Source: Chondrosia reniformis (lineage: Eukaryota > Porifera > Demospongiae > Chondrillida > Chondrillidae). Taken from it: a stretch of DNA of 64,000 nucleotides. How positions within the stretch are numbered: the first letter of the stretch is position 1; each line of letters opens with the position of its first letter. The stretch covers positions 8,243,401 through 8,307,400 of the forward strand of contig OX359192.1 in the NCBI GenBank assembly GCA_947172415.1, in the 5' to 3' direction. Shown here piece by piece: positions 14,001-26,000 of this stretch. Both the position numbers and the translations under genes were made by a program. The notes beneath the pieces were generated by a model. It saw nothing but the letters and a program-made list of their open reading frames with translations, was not told the DNA's origin and did no database searches.

Positions 14001-17000
14001 AGGCGTGTAGGGAGGCATGTAGGGAGGCGTGTAGGGAGGCGTGTAGGGAGGCGTGTAGGGAGGCATGTAGGGAGGCGTGTTTGTACCTGCTTTAGTTCTG
14101 GAATGGTGTACTCCAAATGCCTAACATCAGCCATAGTCCTCTCACCAGCCAATTCACTGAAATTTTCATCTATACTCCACTCAACTAAACAGACAAGGTT
14201 GAGACATGGCAGACAAGGTTGAGACATGGCAGACAAGGTTGAGACATGGCAGACAAGGTTGAGACATGGCAGACAAGGTTGAGACATGGCAGACAAGGTT
14301 GAGACATGGCAGACAAGGTTGAGACATGGCAGACAAGGTTGAGACATGGCAGACAAGGTTGAAATATGGCAGACAAGGTTGAGACATGGCAGACAAGGTT
14401 GAAACATGGCAGACAAGGTTGAAACATGGCAGACAAGGTTGAGACATGGCAGACAAGGTTGAAACATGGCAGACAAGGTTGAAACATGGCAGACAAGGTT
14501 GAGACATGGCAGACAAGGTTGAAACATGGCAGACAAGGTTGAAACATGGCAGACAAGGTTGAAACATGGCAGACAAGGTTCAGACATGTACATCAATCAT
14601 ACATATACATATGTGTACATACATATACATATATGTACATCGTGCATGCATGCTTACTTCTGTATCGAGTGATAACAGTGGGACTGCTCTGTTCGCTTTG
14701 TGGTTCAGAGAATGACACTGTCAACTTGCTTGATGAGTTCACAGTCAGGCGGACATTTTGTGGAGGTCCAGGAGGCTCTACGTAGTACACAATAAGGAAT
14801 ACATACGTAAGTAGAGAAACGCATAAAAATACTAAATATAATTACAGTACAAATTTATATAATGGCTTTGTCTATTTCTACAAAAAGATACTTGGACCCA
14901 TGAGGACCATCAGGAGGTACAGCTGTCAGCAGGTACAGCTGTCAGGAGGTACAGCTGTCAGGAGGTATAGCTGTCAGGAGGTACAACTGTCAGGAGGTAC
15001 AGCTGTCAGGAGGTACAGCTGTCAGGAGGTACAACTGTCAGGAGGTACAGCTGTCAGGAGGTACAACTGTCAGGAGGTACAACTGTCAGGAGGTATAGCT
15101 GTCAGGAGGTACAGCTGTCAGGAGGTACAGCTGTCAGGAGGTACAGCTGTCAGGAGGTACAGCTGTCAGGAGGTATAGCTGTCAGGAGGTACAGCTGTCA
15201 GGAGGTACAACTGTCAGGAGGCATAACTGTCAGGAGGTACAGCTGTCAGGAGGTACAGCTTTTAGGAAGTCGACAGAGGTGGGTAAGGCTTAGTAATCTT
15301 AAGCTATGATTTGTACAGTTGAGAAAGATAAGATAGGCTTATACTGAATAAATATTGTGATATTACACTTACCAACAGTTTTACAAAACTGTTTCATTCT
15401 TTTAAAGTAAAATCTCCTCCATTCCCACTGTTGTAGCTTTCTCCCAAGATCCTGTGAGAGGGGAGAGGTACTTGCAACTGAAAACTGTGGCCAGCTCTCT
15501 AGGGCAGGCCTGCTCTTTGGTCTAGAGCTGTGAGACCATGTACCAGAACAAGTGAAGGACTTTGAGCGAGGAAACATTTAAAAAAAACTATTTAAATCAC
15601 TCTGTTCTCTACTAGAACTGAGAGAGCACTACACTGGTACACACCTAGTAAGTGGGCTCTATGACTGACCCTAACCTTTGAGGGTTTAAAGTTACCTTTG
15701 TCTGGTAATTAAGAAGGCTTCACAGGGCTTCATTGTGTCATAGCTGGCATTCTAATACCAGCATCACAATGTTATTAATCTATATTAGGTCAGTCAAGTG
15801 CCATGGGTTCCAAGGATGGAGAAGGTATCCCTATTGAATGGCTTAGCAGAAAACAATATCTATGTATCAAGATATCATTCACAGTTGAAATAGGACCAGA
15901 TAACCACAGCCACTCGACACATTACAATAACAGGCTTTCCATTCAAATAGTGTCTCAGCAGTGCTTATTCATACGGACTTCTGATCTCATTAAAGAATAA
16001 TTACATAATAGCTTTTGGGAACACAAAAGGTTTACCTTAATGGAATGCACCGTCAGTTTTGTCTTAGTACATTCAAAGAGAGCCTTGTGATTCAAATACA
16101 TACAAATGTAGGAAACCTACCTTTGCAACTGAACTGGTAGTGTAACCTCCCGCTTCCAGGGACTGCAACATCAGTAGCGTGATCTCATGCTCGCATTGGT
16201 TAATGAGGCTGGTCAGTGTGCTGATGCGGACGTTGGGGTCTTTGAAAACTACAGTGTGAATACAGTACATCTAATAGTTACCATGGATACATAACATTAC
16301 GTCTCAATGGGAATAACACATGACCACACAAGTAGAGTCTACCCGTTAGCTATTGGAAAATATAACAGATTGCAGCTTATTTAATTAAATGTAACACCAT
16401 TCTCTTGAGAAGTGTATGCATATTTTCACATGAAATACAAAGTGTAAAAATACAGAACTGTAATAAGCTACGCACATAGGAAAGGATTAGTATTCAGCAA
16501 TAAAATCTGTTCATGAAAGCGTATCCAAAAGAATGATGTTATTGGGATGTAATAACAACAAGAGGAAATGATGTGTGCGACACAAAGCTGCCCTATGAAT
16601 ATAGGGTTTCTATTGACAACATCTGTCACATAAAGTATTTGAAACCATCTACACACTGCTACTAAATAGGACATCACAGGATGTATCTACTTTAACTGTC
16701 AGACACTGTATTAGTGGAGAAGAGCCGTATGGCTGCACTAGGACTGCGGCCACTCACTGCTACTCCAAGCATGATGATGGTAGTATACAGTGAGGAAGCC
16801 ACTGGTGGTTGCGACAGGTGGCTAATTCAATTGCTATCACATTAATCAAAATGCAGCAACTGCTAAGTGGAGATCATTATAGGGACGGGACACACACAAA
16901 CACAACGCTCAAGGGGCAGTTGCTTCTAGAAGTACAGATGTTTGTAGCTCAGGTGCCTACGGCTCAGGTACCCACGGCTCAGGTGCCCACGGCTCAGGTG

Positions 17001-20000
17001 CCCATATCTCAGGTACCCACAGCTCAGGTACCCATATCTCAGGTACCCACAGCTCAGTTGCCCACAGCTCAGGTGCCCATATCTCAGGTACCCATATCTC
17101 AGATACCCACAGCTCAGGTACCCACAGCTCAGGTACCCACAGCTCAGGTGCCCACAGCTCAGGTGCCCACAGCTCAGGTGCCCACAGCTCAGGTGCCCAT
17201 ATCTCAGGTACCCATATCTCAGGTACCCACGGCTCAGGTGCCCACGGCTCAGGTGCCCATATCTCAGGTACCCATATCTCAGGTACCCACAGCTCAGGTA
17301 CCCACAGCTCAGGTACCCACAGCTCAGGTACCCACAGCTCAGGTGCCCACAGCTCAGGTGCCCACAGCTCAGGTGCCCACAGCTCAGGTGCCCACAGCTC
17401 AGGTGCCCACAGCTCAGGTGCCCACAGCTCAGGTGCCCACAGCTCAGGTGCCCACAGCTCAGGTGCCCACAGCTCAGGTGCCCATATCTCAGGTACCCAT
17501 ATCTCAGGTGCCCACAGCTCAGGTACCCACAGCTCAGGTACCCACAGCTCAGGTGCCCACGGTTCGCTTACATTGCTGGCTGTCCTTGCTGCCATAATGC
17601 TGCAGCAGTTTGGAGAGAGAAGGATTGTCCATCATGATAGACAGATCTAAGGCAGTAAATCCATCCTCATTCTTGCAGTTACAATCTGCTATTTCATTCT
17701 CCAAGAAATACTGAACCTTTTCAATGTCTTTGTTTAAAATTGCTGAAAAGAACAATCTATAAGAGTCTTCACCAGGTGGTTGCTTTTTTGAAGTGCCTCG
17801 ATCCCCTTTGAAAAGATTTGCTAAACAGCAGAGAAAATCATATCATTATCTTCCTTACTAATCACACTAATATATCAGATGACCTGCTATTGTTCGTAAG
17901 CATGTACATATTATATGTAATTTCATTAATCGCTCTGTAATTAATATCTATTCAAATCAACAACTCAAGTATACACTGTAACATCCAGTAATACCACATT
18001 CAATAGGAAACTCGATTACTGAAGATGAGTTATGATAATGGGAGAAGTACGACATAGCTACGTATGTAGAAGCACATTTCTACATGAACCACAAAAGCCC
18101 TTAAGTGCTCACTTACATAGTGATCCTGACAGTGACGAGTTATCACCTTCCGAACTCTTCTTAAATTTAAAAGTTCTTAATCGCTTTGGTGTGCCAATGG
18201 TTGCTAGGACACCAGAATGACTCTCATCAGAGTTGGGTGAGGTCAAGGATGTCACTTCAGATAAATGTTCCAAGCTCTGAGCTCTACGGCTTCTAAGTGC
18301 AGAGGTACATGGTGATGTCTTACTTGTAAGAGGCTTACGGTCATGGTAATCTATGTATACGTACATATCTATATATGGTCCTAGATTGATGGGCAGGCGG
18401 GCGGGCAGGCAGGTACTACTCTACTAACCTATCCTCTTCAGGAGGCACTGAGATGCTGTTAGATCTCCTTGGTAATACCACTAGAGTATCTGGGTCAGGT
18501 GTTGCACCATCTTCTGAACCTTTGTTCTTCTTCTTCCGGGACCACCTGCTGAAGGCCCCAGACATGCTGCGGCTCATGAAAGGACTCTTGAGTGGGTTCA
18601 CAAAGGAGCTACTCTGCAGGACACAAGACAACACTACTGAATCACCCTCTCTCTATCGCAACTGTCAAGTGTGCATACAGATAGTCAGTCAACTTGAACA
18701 GTACAAGAGTTCCTTTCCTACACACATATGTAGGCACAAACCTTTGATTTCTTGTTTATAGTTTTCTTGGCAACCACTAGTTGGTCTTCAACTTTAGGAG
18801 GAGTGAAGGGAAAGTACCTACCATTTGGTTTCCCAGCAACCAAATTGCCATCCATCTGTGGGATGGTAGAGCCATTGGAACTCATACCATTTCCAACAGG
18901 TTCGTTGTCTCCTTCAATGTACCAGCTATCATCTAAGAGGGCAGAGTAGAACAAGGACAGATCTCCATTAATTGGCACACTAGACTTGTAACTCCCCCAT
19001 GCCTACCCCAGACAGATCTAGAAGTCTGACCTCATAACTAACAAATCTTAACTTAACTTGTTATTTTATGATTAACTAAATAAATGTACAAATTAAAAGA
19101 TAATTAAAGAGTAGTTTATGTGTGAGTTAATGTATATATTATGCAAGTATATATTATGTAGCATATACCGAATATATGTGTTTAGGGGTTTATGCAAGCG
19201 TACTAGTAATGCTTCTCATTCTCTGTTTGTCTCCTTCAGTCCACACCTCCGGCGGCATGGTCTGAGCTCTGGTGAAGCCCATCCTCTGAGCAGGTCTAAA
19301 CACACATATGTATGTACGTACATTAGTTTAGACTATTGCAGTTATGTTAAAAGATATAGTTATCTAATTGGATCAGTCAAATTGTGCTAGACCGATAATT
19401 AGGAAAAATTCCAAATCTGATACATATGTACTAAAAATATGGTTCATATGAGGCAATGATGTTCTTACAGCGATGGTGAATGAAGCAGCTACCAACCATA
19501 TATGGTAACAACTCCTTAGCTAGTGGTTAAGAGATTCATGCATAAATATGTATGCAAATGATGCAACAGACCTGTGAGGAATGGCTACTCTACTACAACA
19601 ATAAAGACTCTTCTACAGGGCACTTTTTAATGTTACGCAATCGTACGTACCTCTGGGAATTGGGTTGGTTTTGAACATCTGACGGAGCAAAGCTATGAAA
19701 TCCTGAATCCATTGACTCGGGGCTTTGATAGGCAACAGATCCATGGGACAAGTGACCATTTAGCGATGGCTTGTGATCGTCCATTTGCTTGGAATAACTC
19801 TGGGTTGGTTGCCCACATGAAGGAGCTGGCGGAGGTTGGCAAACATCTTCCCTTGATCCACTTCCCCTGTCTCTTCTCTGTCGCAGGCCCTGGTAGTCGG
19901 AAGAGGAGCTCTGTCTGCTTCCTGTACTACTGACCGACTGGCTCGATGGAGCACGACGCAACTCATTTCCCACTTTCGTCTGACCTCCGTGAGATGGATA

Positions 20001-20746
20001 TACATCCTTCACTCTCTCGTAGACTGGCGGGGGAGGATGACTGTACACAGTTTGGAATTCTCCAGAGTGTTGGCTAAAGTTACTTAAATTAGATCCACTT
20101 CGCGGTATTCCACTCTGTAGCAGATTTGGTCTTCTATTGGAGTAACTGAAGTCGGGTGATGACACCTTGGGAGGCAGCTGAACAGCTACATTCACATAGT
20201 TCCCTTTGTACACGTCCATAGGCGGTGGAGGATGCCGCACGGCAGGGACGTCAGTGGTGGACCTGCGTCTGTACTCCAGCGGGACAGTGTGCTGGCCCCA
20301 ATGTGGCATCTGATTCGGTGGGTGCTGCACAAGATTGTACTGCTTGCTCTGATGATAAGCACTCCCTTCTGGAATACCTTCGTGAATCATGCTATTTCTA
20401 GAATATTCTTGAGGTTGTGGAGGTAGAAATCCATCCTCAGAATGGTAACTTTCAGTTGGACTTCGAGGATTTGAGAAATGGTTGCTACTGGTAGAATCAG
20501 TTGAGCTTCTCCTAGAGCCAGCCTGCAAAGGATGGGGTTTCCCCTGCCACTGCCCATATCCAGAAACCTGCTGATAGTGGACAGGATGTCCCTCTGAAGG
20601 ATGTCTCCTTCTGAGAGGGTCTCCCCCCTGATGCCATACCTCTCCTGGAGCACTCCACTGGACTGTGCTGATGTAGCCTGGTGGCTGAGGTGGGTGGGGC
20701 GGGTAGCTGGGTGAGGGAGAGGGAGGAGGGAGGGTTGCATTATAAA
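8091..20746 (-). CDS. ANKFN1: Ankyrin repeat and fibronectin type III protein, ANKFN1/WAKE family
   Basis: A long multi-exon minus-strand gene. Recognisable exons from the 5' side are near 19649-20746 (Ser/Pro-rich, disordered), 18742-18930, 18425-18617, 18114-18350 ([17 protein letters not shown]), 17566-17821 (ankyrin: [30 protein letters not shown]), 16118-16249, 15374-15580 ([14 protein letters not shown]), an FN3 domain split over 14657-14775, 14085-14186 and 13533-13627 ([16 protein letters not shown]), then 12867-13097, 12642-12785, 12449-12560, 11672-11970, 10990-11160 ([13 protein letters not shown]), 10577-10714, 10043-10220 ([16 protein letters not shown]), 9311-9559, 9000-9193, 8632-8723 ([10 protein letters not shown]) and 8091-8376. 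This order matches ANKFN1/Wide awake, a cortical regulator known in fly sleep and vertebrate neural and ear development. The first exon was not found: exon 19649-20746 needs one leading nucleotide from an upstream exon. A possible small exon near 19215-19292 and the join at 9000-8723 are uncertain. Confidence 0.85.
10735..10985. repeat. Tandem repeat, unit about 54 bp, in ANKFN1 intron
   Basis: About four imperfect copies built on AAGTCACATGACCA and ATATCAATGAGCTGATGCA. The block ends within about 10 bp of the donor of the exon at 10990-11160 (minus strand). Confidence 0.85.
12245..12332. mobile_element. MITE-like short inverted-repeat element
   Basis: The ends are inverted copies of each other: ACAGTATTTGTCTGAAT at the left, and at the right the reverse complement of ACTGTATTTGTCTGTAT, followed inward by GAGGCC. 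It is about 88 bp, has no coding capacity and lies in an ANKFN1 intron. A clear target-site duplication was not identified. Confidence 0.55.
13351..13533. repeat. 31-bp minisatellite in ANKFN1 intron
   Basis: About six copies of a 31 bp unit with core TTATGGTGAGATTACAAC. The block reaches to within about 10 bp of the splice donor of the third FN3 exon (minus strand, 13533-13627). Confidence 0.93.
13919..14083. repeat. 12-bp minisatellite in ANKFN1 intron
   Basis: About 13 copies of GTAGGGAGGCGT/GCAT. On the minus strand it begins about 6 bp after the donor of the second FN3 exon. The period divides by three, so open frames run through it on both strands; these are not genes. Confidence 0.95.
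14191..14587. repeat. 20-bp minisatellite in ANKFN1 intron
   Basis: About 20 copies of AGACAAGGTTGAGACATGGC with G/A variants. It abuts the acceptor of the second FN3 exon, four bases from the exon edge. Confidence 0.97.
14911..15265. repeat. 16-bp minisatellite in ANKFN1 intron
   Basis: About 22 copies of CAGGAGGTACAGCTGT with scattered transitions, in the intron between the [14 protein letters not shown] exon and the first FN3 exon. Confidence 0.97.
16947..17557. repeat. 15-bp minisatellite in ANKFN1 intron
   Basis: About 40 copies of CAGGTGCCCACAGCT and the variant CAGGTACCCATATCT. It starts about 10 bp after the donor of the ankyrin exon (minus strand). Because the period is 15 it is open in several frames on both strands, but it lies between two good ANKFN1 exons and is intronic. 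Confidence 0.96.
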
Positions 20747-22223
20747 CTGCACACCATCATAAACAGAGCGTTTCTTACAGTGAAATAATACTTATGGTAA
20801 CCTGGGTAACCCTCTACCTAAGAGCAGTTATCAAAAGGAATGTCTCAAACGTTACTCAAGCCACTGTATACACGTCGAATGTCGACATGCATAACATGCA
20901 TACAGTAACCAATTACTGGATTCCATAAGTTTACAAAATAATGCTTCGCTAGCAAGCACACAAAACAATTTCCTTTGATTTAATAGTGTTTTAAAGAACT
21001 CACACATTGATAACATTGAACACCAACTGGTATTTGGTACATAAACAGGAAACAACTGAAATCATAAGCTAATACAGACACCTCAGGAGATGTAAGAGCT
21101 CTAGGAAGACGAGGCCTTTAGATCATTCATAAAGTTCCACTGTACTTACATTCTTATGTAAGTACAACCACCAACTAAATGACTTTAATAGTCTGTTGTA
21201 GTCACATCTGTGCAGCTGGGAACAAGCCGACAGATCACATTGTCTCATTGTTACACAACAGAAGAACACGATAAGGCGATTCAGATGAACCATGTACTTC
21301 ACAATTAGAGAAAGCAGACGATGAACTAACTTCATATTGAGTGACAATCACACCTAACCGCTTTGTCACTGATTAGATTAAGATACTTATTATAAAGGTA
21401 ACCTCCAAGTCAAAAAAACACTTATGGACGTTCACGTCATGAAACTATATCATTCAAACATTAAATATTGTTGCTAACTACTATATCATAACTCTGCAAT
21501 AACTAGCTTTCATACGTATAGCTCTTGCAAGTATAGCATCAACAATAGAGATACGTACGTATAACTGCGCTACATTCGTTGTATGTGTTAAACAGTTTGG
21601 CACCATAAGCATTAACACGGGAATCATATATGCAGGTTATTCAAACATTTTAAGTTTAACGCCCGCCTTTCTTGAACGGATGTACAAATAAAGGATTTAT
21701 CGATTGCGTTCCATACAGCTGAAGCCACTAGTTAGCACGCCGGGAGACCTCCTTTAGGTGGCTTCGACCATCTGTACTATGTAAATCCAGTCCGCAGCCA
21801 GCCGCTCGCTTTACCAAGCAACTATCCATTCCAAGTGACAAACTTTAGCTAACGACTTTATATTGAAACCCGGAGGTCGTAATTATAGCTTTCCGTTTCA
21901 ACAAAGTTACGCATCTAACTCGCTTTAGCAATATTCGTGATCTGTAAGAGAATGCGACTAGGCCTTGCAGCTTACTTGTAGTGGAAAGCTCTCCCGCCAC
22001 TAGACATGACTTGAAATTGAAACTACTTCTGCTGTACTAGAAAATGAAGATCATATTGGGTAATAGCTCCGCTCGATCAAATCAGAGTGATATCCTCCCT
22101 CAAATCCTGACCACGCCTCATCTCTGAAACAATAATGTCAATTTTAATGTGGGCGGAAGGACTATTTAATCAAAGGGATTTCCTCATGTTTATTTATCAA
22201 TTAGCTCCAAGGGTCTAGAGAAG
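20747..22223. other. Intergenic between ANKFN1 and LDAF1
   Basis: No confident gene. The minus strand has one short candidate leader exon at about 21975-22006 starting MSSGGRAFHY and followed by a GTAAGC donor. Its splice phase does not fit the first recognised ANKFN1 exon, so I do not join them. The right part should contain the LDAF1 promoter and probably the ANKFN1 promoter in divergent orientation. Confidence 0.5.
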
Positions 22224-22682
22224 ATGCCAGCTCCTTCGAATTCAAAGTCTCCATTGTATGACCGTTTCAAGAGTACCGAAATGCGTACCATGATCTCCGA
22301 TGCTACTGCTTGGAGTCAGGACCATCCCTTCAAGGCAACTCTCTCCTTTGTCTTCTTGGCCCTCGGGTCAATCCCTATCGCTACAGCACTGATTTTTATC
22401 CTAACCAGCGCCATAATCGGGTTGATCGGGTGGGTCGTTTGTCAGGCTGCAGTGATAGTCGGCACACTGGTCATCCTGGCCGGCTTCCTGTCCATTGCTG
22501 TGTGCTGCTCTGGTTGCGCGACGTCAGTAGCAGTTCTTCTCTACTACACCTTCAGGACTGCGAGGTCGGCAGTAAAAGCTGTGGTTCCTGCTAATAAACG
22601 AAAGCGTAAGGACGCTGGACTTGCTGTAAAGCGCGAAGGGATCCAGGAAGATGTACAATCTGAAAAGGAAGACGAGGATTAG
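22224..22682 (+). CDS. LDAF1: Lipid droplet assembly factor 1 (promethin/TMEM159)-like membrane protein
   Basis: A single uninterrupted reading frame of 152 aa. Residues 35-113 form a nearly continuous hydrophobic block of about four membrane segments starting at DHPFKATLSFVFLALGSIP. That block resembles the promethin family DSHPFLA...VPVGFF region. The tail is basic then acidic (KAVVPANKRKRKDAG) and soluble. LDAF1 works with seipin in the ER membrane where lipid droplets form; that role is family knowledge. The gene has no introns, unlike most neighbours. The family call rests on hydropathy pattern and a short motif, so another hydrophobic-hairpin protein remains possible. Confidence 0.72.
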   Translation: MPAPSNSKSPLYDRFKSTEMRTMISDATAWSQDHPFKATLSFVFLALGSIPIATALIFILTSAIIGLIGWVVCQAAVIVGTLVILAGFLSIAVCCSGCATSVAVLLYYTFRTARSAVKAVVPANKRKRKDAGLAVKREGIQEDVQSEKEDED

Positions 22683-23022
22683 ACCGAAATTGTGTTCACT
22701 TGATAAACCCTTTTGAAGGTTTTTGACTACAATTTTTTATTTTGAATTCAACTATAAATTGCAGGTAATTAACTGCTTACATCTCTCTTTGTATTGTTCA
22801 ACTCATTTGCAATCATAAAAGGCCATTGAATTCTGTATACACATGTACCTATTAAATTTACTGAATATATTCCTGATGTAATTGTCACTCTCCAGCTTTT
22901 GTGATGCATGGAGTTAAATTTTTGATACCAATTGTTACACCATTCAGGTCAAATGAGATTACTTATGAATAATTTATAGGAAATTTCAACTGATATCTCA
23001 AAGTGTCTTTTAATTTGAATGC
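22683..23022. other. Convergent 3' flanks of LDAF1 and INTS1
   Basis: AT-rich sequence of 340 bp between the LDAF1 and INTS1 stop codons. It should hold both 3' UTRs. No other feature was seen. Confidence 0.6.
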
Positions 23023-26000
23023 TCATTTAATCAAATGTCCTGTTGCTGTTTGAATAGCTCTCAATAGCTTGTCACGCCAGCTATAATCGACTCGCAGAAC
23101 CAAATCAAACAATTTATCCAGTAATTCAACTGCTTCTGAGCCTAAAAAATAGAATTGTACTTTACTGATTATCACTGAATCCAAACATGGAATATTTATT
23201 TGCTAATCTTTCAGGACTTACCTCCACATAAGGGCAAGAGGTCAATGATGGTTGTCATGGTTACCACCACTATGTCCTTATTATCACAGCTTAATCCACT
23301 TTTTAAAACTGGAATCAATTTATTCATATCACTAATGTGATAAAGGGGGAATAACTCAGACCAGGGATTAAGGAACTGTAGGCCTAAGTACACTCAAGTA
23401 TACATAGACAAGCAAATTATTATTTGATTAGACTGGGACAACATGTTTTTGGGGTTAGAGAAAGTTAAATCACTTTATTAAGGTGAGAGTCCACTGACCT
23501 GGGAGAATAATTCAAGTGCCTCTTGATTAGCTGGTGAGCCATTCTGCAGGCTTGTGGATCAGAGCTCCTTAGCAACCTACAAAGGTCCGGCTGCAGAGGG
23601 AGAGAGATGCTATCAAGGAGAAGAGGGAGGGAGATGCTCTCAAGGAGAAGACATCTCGGAGAAGAGGGAGGGAGATGCTATCAAGGAGAAGACATCTCGG
23701 AGAAGAGGGAGTCACTACATGTTATAGTGACCATTAAACTTACCACAAAATGCTGAATGATATCAACAGAATGCAAGGATGTTTCATCCAACTCTTGCAA
23801 CACTTTCATCACTTCTACACACAAGCAAGAGAGAAGGTTCTTGAGCAGTTAATATGATAGAGAGAACCACAAACCAGTAATGGACTGTCCTGGAACAAGC
23901 TTCTTGAGGTAGGGAATGAGTTTGTCCCTGCTGAGGTTGGAGGTGATCTGAGGAGGAATACAAACAACTGGCGAGGAGGACCGGCCTTCGTCTCCTCTCT
24001 CTTCCCTTTCATCTTGCAGGGTCCTCTGTTGGCTGGTGAAGGAGAAGCACTCCACCAGAGAGAGAACTGAAGTGCGCTTACTGCTTGAACTACTGGTGGC
24101 GTAGTAGTCCCTGTGAGAGTAGAAACCTTTAAAATACCGAGGACATAAGCATTGAGATGAAGGCTTACTCCAAAATCTTGATGTTTGCTTTGATGACAGC
24201 AGCTGCTTCACATCTATTGTGATGAAGGTACAGAACTAGAAAGCTACTGATTCTCTCAACCAATCCTTCATACTTCTGTGACCCACACTGGCTCTATGAA
24301 GATTATAATAACACCCTATAAGAGCACACAGACCATGGGAGTACCCATTTACCTACTTCAATAAACTCAAAATAGGACTGGAGGCACGTGTTCAGACCAT
24401 TTGACTAAGAAAAGTTATAGACAATTAATCACAACAGTGTACACTTATTATTAGTAGCACTAAGGGTTACATTTGCTGTTTGAAACACTTGTGGTTTGAG
24501 GTGTTCTATTATCTCAAAGGATTGCTGTAGGACAGCTGTGTGTATGTTCTTGGCAGATGATGCTCGGTTAACAGTACGTCCTCTCAATAGGGCACTCAAC
24601 ACTGGCAAGTGTCTGCAGGCATTAGACCAATAAGTAGTCAATATGGGAATGTTCTTCATGGATGTATGCTGATGACAACAACATCATGTGACTGTCATGT
24701 GACATTACCGTATCATGAGTCTTGGATGGGAATGTGCCAGCTTCTTGCATATCAAACCAGCCTCTCCAATTCGACTTATGGTTGCTTGTGCTGTGCTCCC
24801 GGAGCTAACATTTGATTGGCTGTTTGCTGCCAGCTGGATCAGCAGACTGTGGATCCAGGCATCCATCTGCATATCAGGGAGGAACAATGATGATGGTAGT
24901 GACACCCCGTTATTAAATTATGGTCAGGATGTGGTTAATAAGATGCTACTGGAGGAGGTACAATTATATTTAAAAAGTGTTTTAAGTTAAAATTGATATT
25001 TATTCAATTATAAATAACATCAAACTCCTGTATTCCTTATAAGGTAACTCACAAGAGAGGTGGTTAAAGGGAGATCCCCCTGTGGAGAGCCACCAATTCC
25101 CAAGGCAACATACAATAGAGCATACAGCTGCTTAGAAGCTTCAGGAAAGTTCCTTTAGAGCAAGTAGACAGATATTTATATCACCATCTGGTTCAGAAGT
25201 AGAGAATCAGACTAACTCTTCTCCAAGCTTTACATTTTCAATAAGCTTTGCCATAGTGTCCCTAGAATGTCCACAGCAGCTGTACAAAAGGGGGATTCTG
25301 GATTGGAGCACTTTTGACTGGTCCCCGTTGTCAAGGTTACCAGTGAGGTGACCTTCTCTCAAACAGTACCCGACAAGTACTGAAAGCGTGTCACAACTTA
25401 GTGTCCACCTGCACTGTGTATTAATACCCTAACAGAGGCATACAATGTGTATAAATACCCTAACAGAGGCATACAATGTGTATAAATTGGATAGGAGTGC
25501 ACTTGATTGAGTAATAGACAACTCACCAAGCTAAGATACGGATTAACCACGCCCTCTTTTTGAGCCACACCTCTCCACAGGTGAGGCTTGTTTAAACAGG
25601 CCCACAAGAAATCCATTACTGCAGTGGGATCCAGGGTTTTACCCCTCATTTCTGTCAAGAGTTTCAACATTAGATTGTAGATAGTTACCCAATTACTTTC
25701 ATGAACCAAATGAGTTATAAAGAGATTTTGACTACTTGATAGAGACCGAGTTCCTTTCCGGCACCCAAAGGCTAGCTCCATTATAGGATCCAGCCCGACT
25801 GGGCTGTCTGAGGCAGACACTGCAAATACACACAACCAGTCACATAGAAGGCCATGGTAACCATGGCAACTTGGGGATGGACCATCAGACTGTGACAAGG
25901 CTAGTTTTGAGAACAGCTGAACTACTTCTACAATTGCACCAGATTTGAGGGCTTTCATTGCAAGTGTTTTAATGACATCCTCCGCAGCCCTAGGATAGTG

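Noticed and set aside
13769-14596. 275-residue minus-strand frame with Cys/Leu-rich repeats
   Set aside because: It runs through the 20-bp and 12-bp minisatellites and reads across a real FN3 exon. The 20-bp unit is open in all frames by chance.
16809-17597. Long open frames over the 15-bp array, reading QVPTA repeats on plus and EPWAPELW-like repeats on minus
   Set aside because: A period divisible by three leaves several frames open on both strands. The array lies between two in-phase ANKFN1 exons and has no coding context.
18020-18220. Plus-strand small open frames around the ANKFN1 Ser-rich exons
   Set aside because: They are antisense shadows of exons that splice in phase on the minus strand and carry recognisable ANKFN1 motifs.
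21975-22006. First coding exon of ANKFN1 (MSSGGRAFHY)
   Set aside because: Its donor leaves two extra bases while the next recognised exon needs one. Joining them creates an immediate stop codon.
22224-22682. Horizontal transfer from bacteria because the gene is intronless
   Set aside because: The hydropathy and HPF motif fit the eukaryotic promethin family. NELFA nearby is also intronless, so lack of introns is not informative.
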